Both the position numbers and the translations under genes were made by a program. Positions 20,046-30,000 of a stretch of DNA of 41,003 bases are shown here, one piece after another. Within the stretch, counting starts at the first letter, position 1. Every line of letters starts with the position of its first letter. The notes beneath the pieces are model-generated. The model ran no database searches, was not told the origin of the DNA, and saw only the letters and a program-made list of their open reading frames with translations. The DNA comes from Chara braunii (taxonomy: Eukaryota; Streptophyta; Charophyceae; Charales; Characeae): positions 650,836-691,838 of the forward strand of contig BFEA01000308.1 in assembly GCA_003427395.1 (NCBI GenBank), in the 5' to 3' direction.

Positions 20046-22424
20046 ATGGGGCCACAACCAACAACAGGCGAAGCGGGGGAGGAGTACAGGACATCGCCCG
20101 ACTGAGCTCTGAGGGATCTGAAGGAACAAATTAGGCGAGAAGCACCGCTGAGATGGGCTGACCAAACCAATGACGGAGAGTCCGACGTAATGGGCGAGCC
20201 GGTTGTGACAGAGCCGCAGGAGGCTCTGAAGACAGGAACCTCGACCGGACGTCGAGAAGCGACGAGACGACGTTCCGCCGAGTATGAGTGGAGGGAGACC
20301 ATGGCGGATAGGCAGAGGGACGACTGAAGAGAGAGTTCGAGGGAATCCTATTGGAGGGACAGAGACAGGGATAGACCGCCGCCCAGGCGAGTCTTCGACC
20401 CCCAGACCGGGGAGTCACATCCGCTCCCTTATGAGAGCAAGGATCGCTATATTATTACGCACAAGGCCTCGGAGCCTCCTACTTTCAGGGGTTAGGGCAT
20501 CACAGAATATCTGGAAAAGTGGGAACTTCACGCCAGCCGGAGTCAGTGATCGGAGGAAGAGATTATAGAGAACTTCCTATTTAATGTAGATCCAAGTCTC
20601 GGCAAGGAAGTTAAGGAAGCCCGACCCAAGGATGGAAAATGGACTACGTACAAAAAGAACCTCGTAGAGCTTTACAAATTGGAGGATAACAAGTACTCCA
20701 TCAAGGACCTCGAGACAATAACTCAAGATGAAGATGAGCGCGTACGGGCATTTGGGATGCGTTTCCAGAAGATCTCCAACGTGCTGATAAAGAAGGGGAA
20801 GATCTCGGAGGTCGAGCGTTGTACTATCTTCATCGGACACCTGTCCAAAGGTAGACAAAAGAGTATACTTAGAGATCTTCCGCGAGACAAGCTTGACTTC
20901 CCAGAAGTCATAAAGCTCGCGATAAAGGCAGAGGCAGACGACTACAAGGACTTGGTGTGGAGAGGGATGAGGAGGCATGTCTTCTCTCTCTACAAGGAGT
21001 ATGCCACTTATAGACGTTCTGATTTCAAACACTATCCCTGGTCGGAAAAGAATGAAGTTGTGGCCGAGAAAGTGAAGGAGATAAGGGACATGATAAAGGG
21101 ATTGACAATACAGGTTATAGAGATTGTGACCACCATCGGAGCCACGGCATATCGGGACAAGCCCGAAGGGCCCTATTCACTTCGCTGGCACCGGAGGAAC
21201 ACTGATTCGTGGAGAAGTGTCGAGGATAGAAATCCCCGAACGCGGACAGATTATCGTGTGAGGGAAAGGGAAAAAGACGATGAACCATGGCGACGTAGGG
21301 ATGATGAGATAGACCGGCACCGCAGGACTCACGAGACGTACGGGCATGCTAGGAGACTGCATGACTACTCACGTAGCCCTCGCTATGAGCCTGACGGGGG
21401 TAGAGGCGACTCTCGAGGCCGGTGGGAGTCGGATCAGGAACGGCGAGACGGATACAGGGATGGAAAATATGCGAGATCGGACCGAGATGGACATAGAGAC
21501 GACAGATATGAGAGGACGGATCGAGATGGATACAGGGGCGATAGATATGAGAGAGGGGATCGACCCGATGATTCACGCGGGCGGTACGACCGAGATGACC
21601 GGCGTGATGATTCGTGCGGGCGGTACAACCGAGGAGACCGACGAGATGATTCACACGGGCGGTACGACCGTGGAGACCGACGTGATGATTCACGCGGGCG
21701 ATACGACCGAGGAGACCGACGTGATGATTCACGCGGGCGATACGAACACGGAGACCGCCGCAATGATTCGCGCGGCAGGAATAAGATAGGGGGATATGGC
21801 GTTTCGGCTGATCCGTATTCAAAGTCCCCTGACCCCAGAGCAGCCAGGGGTTCGACTTCTAAAAGCGCAGACGACAGGCCGCCCACTCCCAAGAACTCTT
21901 GCGTCTACTGTAGAGGGGATGATCATATCAAGAGAGACTGCCCAGATCTCAAACGGGCGATAGATGAGGGACTTGTCGTGCTTGACGACCGCAAGTACGT
22001 CAAGTGGGCAAATGATCTGGGAGATGTATCGATGTTCCCTTCGATGAAGAAGAATGTCGAAGCAAGAAGAGTAAAGCCGAGTAAAGGAAAGGAGCCGGTC
22101 AGGAGGCAGAGCATCAAGATAACTTTTGAGGGGGATATGGCGACAACACCCATAAGGGTGGCAGCCACCAAGTCGGCGAGAGGGTCTACATCGAAGAAGA
22201 CTGACACGGATTACGTGATGGCGGAGAAGGACGGACAACGGATCGAGGGAGAGGAAGTTATTCTTTCGCCGCAGAAGCGGGGAGTGAAGAAGTTCTTGAT
22301 GAAGAGTTCGCTGGACGAGATTGACACGGTCGAGCCACTGGACGGGCCCTTCGGCAGTCCATGCAGTACTCTATTTTGGAGTACCTGGCGGCATCGAAGC
22401 CTGCTCGCGATGAGTTACAGATGA
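20046..22424 (+). pseudogene. gag: Gag of element X (capsid, zinc knuckle)
   Basis: The ATG at 20046 opens a frame that runs to TGA at 22424 with stops only near the start (TGA 20103, TGA 20325, TAG 20493, TGA 20547); from 20550 it is open for more than 600 codons. The capsid-type core (ITEYLEKWE, then FLFNVDPSL) lies around 20500-20950. An Arg/Asp-rich stretch follows, with about six 13-residue repeats (pattern RRDDSRGRYDRGD) at 21549-21780. The zinc knuckle is CVYC-RGDD-H-IKRD-C near 21900-21940 (CX2CX4HX4C). Gag forms the particle and packages RNA. The pol frame that follows is shifted by -1. Confidence 0.85.
21549..21780 (+). repeat. 39 bp minisatellite within gag
   Basis: About six units of 39 bp encode the repeated 13-residue pattern RRDDSRGRYDRGD with small changes. 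The repeat preserves the frame. Charge-rich repeats of this kind before a zinc knuckle may help RNA binding; that is inference. Confidence 0.8.
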
Positions 22425-23259
22425 TCACGTTGAAGACTCGCATACCTCTATCAAAGGAGGCTCAGGGGACCCCTAAGGCGGAAGCTCCTACTGTAGAAGT
22501 AACGGGGGTGACTGCCAGAGCGGATCGCATGGCAACAGTCCTTCTTGATAGGATGAAAGGTGTGCCTCCAGACAAGTTTTACATACTTGGTAGTAGGACC
22601 GTGGAGACGATCATAAATGATGGAGCGGTACTAGATGTTGTGGTCAATAATGACAGTGAGGCTGTCATTATAGATGAGGATCTGGCAGTACAGATTGCCT
22701 CGATAGGTCATATCTATTCGAGATAGAGACGGCTGATGGGAGAAAGCAACAGATCATTGGGGTTTGTCACAAGGCAGTCAAAGAGGTACAAGGGGTACGA
22801 GTGACCCTGTCTGTCTTTGCAGTCAAGAACTGCAGCTCCGACCTGCTCTTGGGACGAACGTGGTTGAACCACGTGCATACAGTGACGATAGAGTGACCGG
22901 ATGGGAGGCAGACATTGTCCATTAAGAAGCTAGACGGGATGCGAGTAATGATTGAGACAGTGGAGCCTCGGGACCCGAGGAACAGAGCAGCTCTCGCTGT
23001 GGGTGTAAGACCCAATGATCAGATTGAGTCATTAACTATCTCCGGCCGCGCGGTGCGATTTCGCGAGAAGAAGTATGGACCACTGCTCACAGAGAAAGAA
23101 GGTCGGATCGTGGAGGTGGAAGATTTGGGGAGTCCGCTGATAGTGGACGGCAACTCGTACCCAAAGGAGACAGAGGAGGACTTTGGCGGGGTAGTATCTG
23201 TGTCTTTTTTAAGGGCACGGCCCCCTATGGGAGGCTACCCAAGCGACACAAGCGAGTAG
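22337..23259 (+). pseudogene. Pre-protease and aspartic protease region of pol
   Basis: The frame changes from gag to -1 near 22335, and again to -1 near 22715 after loss of one base in a T run. Features are SILEYLAASKPARDEL (a linker block), LDVVVNNDSEAVIIDEDLA in the position of the retropepsin active site, and SSDLLLGRTWL, the typical late protease motif. The active-site triad, normally D-x-G or D-S/T-G, reads N-N-D-S-E here, so the catalytic Asp appears lost or displaced. A TGA (near 22895) interrupts the segment. This copy cannot make an active protease. Confidence 0.7.
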
Positions 23260-24710
23260 CACAAAAAGTTAAACCAGCGGCGGTGGGTCGCGAGCGATCT
23301 GCATTGGAAGGGATATCGGAAGAAGAGATCGCAAAAGAAATCAAAGAAAAAAAGAAAAAGGAACCGCAACGCCTAACGGAAGAGAGGATAGCAGGGATGG
23401 ACATCGGAGATGGAAATCTGACCCCATAGGAGCGAGAACGTGTGATAGAAATCCTGAAGACATGTGATAAGGCAATAACTTTCAGCGACGTGGAGCGCGG
23501 TAGGGTTGACCCTCGATACGCTAAGCCAGCGAGGATTTACACGATTTCACATGTTCGTTGGAATGACGCAGGATGGAAATACGCCCAGAAGGAGAAGGAA
23601 GAAGTTATCGCTTTCCTGAAGGAAAAGATGGTTTCCCATGTTGCGGAACCGTCAGATAGCGCTTATCCAAATCGATGGTTCTTCCTACGAAAGCCGAATG
23701 GCAAGATCCGATGTATCCAGGACCTTCAGAAGGTCAACGCGGTGACGATACGAGATATGGGTTCCGTGCCACACGCCGATTTACTGGTTGAAGGCGCCGC
23801 AGGCAGGTCAATTTATTCAGTCTGTGATCTGTTCTCAGGCTATGATGAGGTACCGCTTGATCCTAGGGACAGGCACCTCACGGCAATGCACACGCCATTG
23901 GGACTGATACAGATGATGGTTGTCCCTATGGGTTGGGCTAATGGGGTAGCCATTTTTCCGAGAGCCATGGTAGCCGTCCTCAAGGACTTCATCCCTGATA
24001 AGGTTGAAGTTTTTCTAGATGACTTTCTTATAAAAGGGCTGGTAGACAAGGATGAGACAGAGGTTGTATCAGGAGTGAGAAGATTCGTCGAGCAACACCT
24101 AACAGATATATGCGCGGTACTCGAGCAGCTGGACGATGCAAATTTAACGGTCAGCGAAACAAAGAGTCGATGGGCCGTCTTGACTATTAAGATCTTGGGC
24201 TTTATCTGTGACACGAGAGGACGCCGAGTTGATCCGACGAAGTTAGACAAACTCTTTAACTGGTAGTCACCGTTACATAGTCCAACCGAGGTCCGGCAGT
24301 TTCAGGGAGTGGTTGGTTACTGACGGATATTCATACGGGGGTATGCGGAGAAGGCTGAGCCATGGAGGTTACTCCTTCGAAAGACTGAAAAATTTTACTG
24401 GGATTCCTCGCAGGAACTCGCTATGCAAGAGCTTAAAGAGGAATTTAAGGAGGGAGGACGGGTATTGGGCGTGCCATTCTTTGACAACGAGACCGAGAGA
24501 CCCTTCATAGTATCCACGGATGCTGGACCTTGTTCAGTTGGAGGGTTGCTGTCTCAGAAAGACGCTGAAGGAAAGGAAAGGCCATTAAGATTTGAACGTA
24601 GGACACTAAATACGGCAGAACGAAACTACAGTCAATTCAAAAAGGAAGTGTTAGCTGTTCTGCGGTGTCTAGACACGTTCAGACATTATATCTACTGACG
24701 GCGATTCGTC
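23235..24710 (+). pseudogene. pol: Reverse transcriptase and start of RNase H of element X
   Basis: The frame returns to that of gag near 23235. After a Lys-rich linker and a TAG at about 23428, the reverse transcriptase shows WFFLRKPNGKIRCIQDLQ, CDLFSGYDEVPL, TPLGLIQMMVVPMGW and the catalytic VFLDDFLI (Phe-Leu-Asp-Asp in place of Tyr-x-Asp-Asp). Stops follow at 24264 (TAG), 24321 (TGA) and 24696 (TGA), all in one frame. RNase H begins with VSTDAGPCSVGGLLSQ and continues to LNTAERNYSQFKKEVLA. The order and motifs are those of Ty3/gypsy pol. Confidence 0.9.
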
Positions 24711-26360
24711 TTGAGAGTAGATCCCACAGCAGTTGCCTCGGTCCTCCAGAAGGACTTTAGTCTGACGGACCCGACCATCGCTCGATGGTTGATACGGATT
24801 CGGCTATATGATTACGCAGTCGAGAGGATATCTGACACTAAAAATGTCGTGGCAGATGGGCTTTCGCGGATCCCTCTTGAGGCCGAGCGCCCGATAGTAG
24901 CTGGAGCCCTGACATTGGCAGAGCCGAGACGCGTTGAACGATGTCTGGTTAACCTTTACGAGGGCAAGTACCGAACGATCGGGCTACACCTGACAGGAGA
25001 GGAGCGTCAAGATTCAAATATCCAGAGACAAGCAACCCAGTACTGCCTTAGAGCGGGCCACCTTTTCCGAAGGCCAGTAGGGTTGGGGATGCCCTTACGA
25101 GTAGTCTGTAATCCTGAGGAGAGACAGACGATAGTAACGGAGCTTCACGACGGGGTGGTCGGAGGACATAGAGGAGTCAAAGGAACCTACGAAAAGGTAC
25201 GCAGGTTGTACTGGTGGGAAGGACAGTATAAGGACGTCGAGAGGTACTGTATGACCAGCGAGGAGTGTCAGAAGAGAACTCTTGTGAAATGCAAAGAGCC
25301 ACTTCATCCATCCTATCGAACAAGACCAGGGGAGAAGGTACACATCGATCTGGTGAAGATGCCGAAAGGGGTAGGCAATATGAACTATGTCGTGAACATA
25401 CGAGACGACTTCACGGGGTTCGTAGACGGTAGACCTATCAGGAGTAAGACAACAAAGGAAGTGAAGAACTCCGTACTAGAGTACTTATCTAGGTATGGTT
25501 GTGTCAGCAAGATAGTGATGGACAGAGGGGCGAAATTCCTAGCTGACGGGGTTCAGAGTGTGTTCAAGAGAGCTGGGGCGAGAGTTTCGATAGCCACTGC
25601 CTACCACCCATAATCGAACTCTCCAATAGAAAGGGGTCATCAGACTCTGATAGCGTCACTATCCAAGTGGTGCAAAGGTAAGGACAGCGATTGGCCACAA
25701 TATTTTCGATACGCAATATGGGCAGACAACGTCACGGTCCAGGCTAGCACTGGATACCCACCACATACCTTGTGGTTTGGGCGGCATTGTCCGCTCCCCA
25801 TAGAGTTTCACGTCGACAGTTGGACAACCTTCGACTAAGCGGAGGAGATGTCCAGAGAGGAACTCATAGTTGCCCGAACAAGACAGATAGCCTACGGTTT
25901 GGAAGATAACCTTATGACAGCGGCAGATCGTCTGGCAGTGGAAAGGGACAAGGGTAAATAGAGATGGGATAAGAACATGCGAATCAGGAAAGAGAGGGTG
26001 AGCGTAGGAGATATGGTCCTTCTCTACGACGCAGCACTTGAGAGGACCTGGACCGGAAAGCTCGCCAACAGATGAATGAGACCTTACATAGTGGTTGAGT
26101 CACTCAACAAGGGTGCATATATGATAGCAGAATTAGACGGATCCAAGTGGAAGAACCCAATGGCGGGTGCTAGGTTAAAGTTGTTTAGACCTAGGCCCGC
26201 ACCCACCTTATCGCAAACAAACCCAAAAGGGAAAGGAAAAGCCAAAATGGAGGATGGAGCCCCCTTGAGGCGATTCGAGCCAGGGGAGAGTTCCAAGAAG
26301 AGGAAAAGAATAGAGAAAAGAAAGGTCAAAGGGTTAGCTTTAGGAAGAGAGAATAAATAA
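24711..26360 (+). pseudogene. pol: RNase H end and integrase of element X
   Basis: The same frame continues with the end of RNase H (VADGLSR). The integrase zinc region follows (ELHDG-GGH, then Y-C-MTSEEC, where the first Cys of the usual CxxC pair appears changed to Ser). The core follows with HIDLVKMP (first Asp), VMDRGAKF (second Asp) and, after a TAA at 25611, SPIERGHQ (Glu), and last a GPY/F-like module (PYIVVESLNKGAYMIAELDG). Stops at 25611 TAA, 25836 TAA, 25959 TAG and 26073 TGA stay in a single frame. The TAA at 25611 falls in the HPQ motif of integrases, so it is a CAA-to-TAA change. No chromodomain was seen. Confidence 0.88.
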
Positions 26361-26606
26361 TTATTCGTGCTCAAGAGCGCTAAACGGAGAGTTCGCGTTA
26401 GACGGACTGGCGGGTCGGCACCCTTCTCGGGGCAAAGACAGAAGAAAAAGAGGATCGTGCCGAGGCCAAAAACCAGAAGAAACAGGAAAGTCAAGAAGCA
26501 TCTTCTTAGCCCCATGACTCATAACAAACTGAAACTTAAGACAATTGGACGCCAACGTGGGCGTCCTTTACGGGCCATCACCCTGAAGCTCGTCCGCTTC
26601 GTCTGA
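26361..26606 (+). pseudogene. Basic C-terminal extension of pol
   Basis: After TAA at 26358 the pol frame stays open for 81 codons to TGA at 26606. The product is very rich in Lys and Arg (KKKRIVPRPKTRRNRKVKK). It could be an integrase tail cut off by one stop, or chance. It ends 50 bp before the 3' LTR. Confidence 0.4.
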
Positions 26607-27654
26607 CATAAGTAGTTAGGGCTCGACGGGGGCGTCGAGAAGTGGTACGGGCTAACTGTAAGGCGGCCACAAGCAGTGCCCCGCCTTAAATCTGCGGCTT
26701 TGGGACTTAGGCTCAAGGGCAAGTCCGTGTTTTGACGGTACTCTGGTTTGACCGGGCGACAGAAATTAGGGGAACTCAGGGTACCCCTGATTCTGGGCAC
26801 ACTGAACCTTACGAGTAACCCTAAAAGATAGCGAGATGGGTGGGCACACTCGGCGTATCTAGAGACCGTCATTTCCGACGTTTCATAGGGCTGGAGCCGG
26901 ATTGGCTTGCCGCGAGGAATCATCACGGGAACAGACCTCGCCGCGACGCTCTTGCAGCATACGCCCGGGGTCGAAATGAGGCCTCAAATTTTTGTCTATC
27001 TTAGTGCCATAATTAAAGATGGGGAAAAGGGATTAAGACTAGTAGGGCAGAAGGAAAAAATATAATATCCCTTAATTTCTTTATTTTTCACAGCATTTAA
27101 TTCTAGGGGGAATACCCTTGTTATTTTATGTTCCCGGCAATGAAATTAAAAACATAGAAAAAGATTAAAAATGGTAAGAGAGAAAAGAAACAAAAGGAAT
27201 TTGACCATTTATTTAAACTCTCTCGGAATTTAATTTTGGGGATCTTACGGTTAATTTACTATTTCCGACAATAGAATTAAGAAAAGGGAAGAATGATGAA
27301 AAATGATGAAAGGGACGGGAACCCATGATTATTGGGAGATTGACCTGATTTCGCCTCGATTACCCGCCATCAACTCTGACCCCGGATTTAACATTTTCCC
27401 CGGATTTTAACAGTTTCCACTACTGCCGATGGTCGAGGTTCCCTGCATCGCTTTCCCTAGTTTGCTTGATTACTAACATTACTGCAATTGGGATGTTTTG
27501 AGAGCGGGAGTCGCATGGACAACATTGGGTGGTGCTACCTTGGGTCGACTATGGTGTTTGGTTCGGTATGGATACGAGGGTTGTTACGGAGTGGCTACGT
27601 CCTACGGTGTCTGACGTGCTTCAGGTGCGGTATGGGCCCGGTGACAGCTGTTTC

Positions 27655-28255
27655 ACTACGGTGACTTATTTTCAGGTTTGGGACAGCTGCGGTGATTTAT
27701 TCTCCGGACCAGGGCTACTACGACAGTTATTCCAGGTTTGGAACCTTGGTGGCAGTTTGTTTTCAGGTCCGGAAACGTTGCGGCATTTTATATCAGGTTC
27801 GGGACAGGTACGGAATAATCATGGCATGGTTGTACGGGTTCGGCGTCCGCGTGGCACAGCAGCTCGGTACTGGATTTCGGGTTTGGTCAAGTTCGGTGGC
27901 ATCGCGGTATTTCGTTTCAGGTTCGACGCCCTCACGACGATTTATTTTAGGTTTGGGACCTCTGCGGTGATTTATTTTCAGGTCCGGGACCAATGTGACG
28001 ATTTATTTCAGGTTCGGGACCTCTGCGGTGATTTATTTTCAGGTCCGGGACCAATGTGACGATTTATTTCAGGTTCGGAACCTCTGCGGTGATTTATTTT
28101 CAGGTCTGGAACGACTGCTGTAGTTCATTTCAGATTCGAGACCTTGGCGACACTTTATTCTAGGTTTGCTCGGCACCGTCACTATAACCATTTATTCCCG
28201 GGTTGGTGCCACTATGGCGCTTTATTTCAGCTTTGGGACCACTACGCCAGTCTAC
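27655..28255. repeat. 30 bp minisatellite in the 3' LTR of X
   Basis: This has the same degenerate 29-32 bp units as in the 5' LTR. A two-unit block of about 61 bp (ending gggaccaatgt, then gggacctctg) is present twice in a row, which the 5' LTR lacks; a unit fragment near 28165 is missing. Confidence 0.8.
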
Positions 28256-28678
28256 TGAACTGGGAATGGACATCTGGCGGGCGAGGTCGGGGGTGCCTGG
28301 CGCTGCAATTGACCGGGGGCTAGCCCCGAGCGATTTTGGAACAACGAAGGATTGTGGCCCTCTCTGAGCGTCCTGCGTGAATACAATGCCGAGAGCCGGA
28401 CGGAGGGGGATATAGGAGGACGACCAGACATTGTAGGAGGATGGCATGCCAGGTGTACTCAGCGCATCGCTTACTCGAGCCGCAGTGAGCCGGGAGGAGT
28501 TCGGCGCGAGGCAGTTACAGGAGAGACTCGGGGCGAACACGGTGTACCCGCGCAAGCAAGCTCGGGGTGTCGGCATCGGTGCGTGGACGGTTTCCCCGCG
28601 AGTAGGGATGAGAGGAGAGAGGTAGTTGAAAGTGTGCACGGTGCACGAGGAGGAGAGGTTCGGAGGTTGCTCAAGGCG

Positions 28679-29413
28679 NNNNNNNNNNNNNNNNNNNNNN
28701 NNNNNNNNNNNNNNNNNNNNNNNNNNNNNNNNNNNNNNNNNNNNNNNNNNNNNNNNNNNNNNNNNNNNNNNNNNNNNNNNNNNNNNNNNNNNNNNNNNNN
28801 NNNNNNNNNNNNNNNNNNNNNNNNNNNNNNNNNNNNNNNNNNNNNNNNNNNNNNNNNNNNNNNNNNNNNNNNNNNNNNNNNNNNNNNNNNNNNNNNNNNN
28901 NNNNNNNNNNNNNNNNNNNNNNNNNNNNNNNNNNNNNNNNNNNNNNNNNNNNNNNNNNNNNNNNNNNNNNNNNNNNNNNNNNNNNNNNNNNNNNNNNNNN
29001 NNNNNNNNNNNNNNNNNNNNNNNNNNNNNNNNNNNNNNNNNNNNNNNNNNNNNNNNNNNNNNNNNNNNNNNNNNNNNNNNNNNNNNNNNNNNNNNNNNNN
29101 NNNNNNNNNNNNNNNNNNNNNNNNNNNNNNNNNNNNNNNNNNNNNNNNNNNNNNNNNNNNNNNNNNNNNNNNNNNNNNNNNNNNNNNNNNNNNNNNNNNN
29201 NNNNNNNNNNNNNNNNNNNNNNNNNNNNNNNNNNNNNNNNNNNNNNNNNNNNNNNNNNNNNNNNNNNNNNNNNNNNNNNNNNNNNNNNNNNNNNNNNNNN
29301 NNNNNNNNNNNNNNNNNNNNNNNNNNNNNNNNNNNNNNNNNNNNNNNNNNNNNNNNNNNNNNNNNNNNNNNNNNNNNNNNNNNNNNNNNNNNNNNNNNNN
29401 NNNNNNNNNNNNN
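28679..29413. other. Assembly gap (735 N)
   Basis: The edges are the same as those of the gap in the 5' LTR (gctcaaggcg before, ggggaacaagg after). True length is unknown. Confidence 0.95.
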
Positions 29414-30000
29414 GGGGAACAAGGAAGAGCGATTTGTGAGAGAGAAAAAGAAAGAGGGAGCAAGCCAGAGAAAAGAAGGGGAACTAGCCGATGCATGACG
29501 AAGGGATATGAGGGAATAACGACATGCGAGAGTGGGGAATCTGCATCTTGGCTTTCGAAGATGGATGTATCGAGCTTGAAAAATGACCTGATACTTTCAT
29601 ATTTGGGTTGATGTTAATACTGCGTCTGGCGCCGCGTGATTTCCTACGCTGTGCTTCGCAAACACTCGCATACTGTGACGGGGAGACGCGCAATCGTCGA
29701 GTGAACGTTCACGAGGAGTTCACGGGGAGGGATGTGGCGTTGGCCACCATCTCTAAGGTCAGAGATCGCTCATTGGTCGGAGAAAAAAAAAAGTCAAGCG
29801 GTGAGAGGCGATAACTCTCAAAGCATCGGTCTGCCCTTGACGCAGGTTACGAGGTCCAACACGCTAATGGTCCTATGGCAGACTGCACATTCCGTTGACT
29901 GGGCAAGAAAGATTCGTAATCACAGTGAGAGCTAACTGATTTTGTCTTTCGAGAGAAAGCAGGTAAGTCATCATCGACAGGCCTTTTTGAAAACTGGCAA

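Larger units (their letters stand above)
9088..29989 (+). mobile_element. Giant Ty3/gypsy-type LTR retrotransposon X
   Basis: Two long direct repeats (9088-12498 and 26657-29989) flank a region with gag, protease, reverse transcriptase, RNase H and integrase in that order on the plus strand, which is the Ty3/gypsy order. At about 21 kb it is much larger than usual. Part of the excess is a nested element Y fragment (12499-14321) and part is about 5 kb of extra coding sequence before gag (15028-19892), a position where Ogre/Tat-type elements also carry extra ORFs. By eye the LTRs are roughly 95% alike, so insertion is not recent. The primer-binding site was not found next to the 5' LTR, where Y sits, and no matching target-site duplication was found. 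Confidence 0.85.
26657..29989 (+). repeat. 3' LTR of element X
   Basis: It begins TGTAAGGCGGCCACAAGC and is collinear with the 5' LTR. It includes a 735 N gap (28679-29413) and the 30 bp minisatellite (about 27655-28255). Without the N runs the two LTRs have almost the same length (2591 and 2598 bp). The minisatellite here has an extra dimer and a small deletion relative to the 5' copy. Confidence 0.85.

Noticed and set aside
22320-22424. Programmed -1 frameshift between gag and pol
   Set aside because: The only G/C-run candidate (gggccc) is in the wrong phase for a slippery heptamer, and two further -1 steps follow nearby, so indel decay is simpler.
24264-26075. Alternative genetic code with TAA/TAG read as Gln
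   Set aside because: Some stops fall at Gln positions, but TGA stops occur as well, CAA/CAG are used freely, and the intact HSP70 gene has no internal stop. Decay explains the data better.
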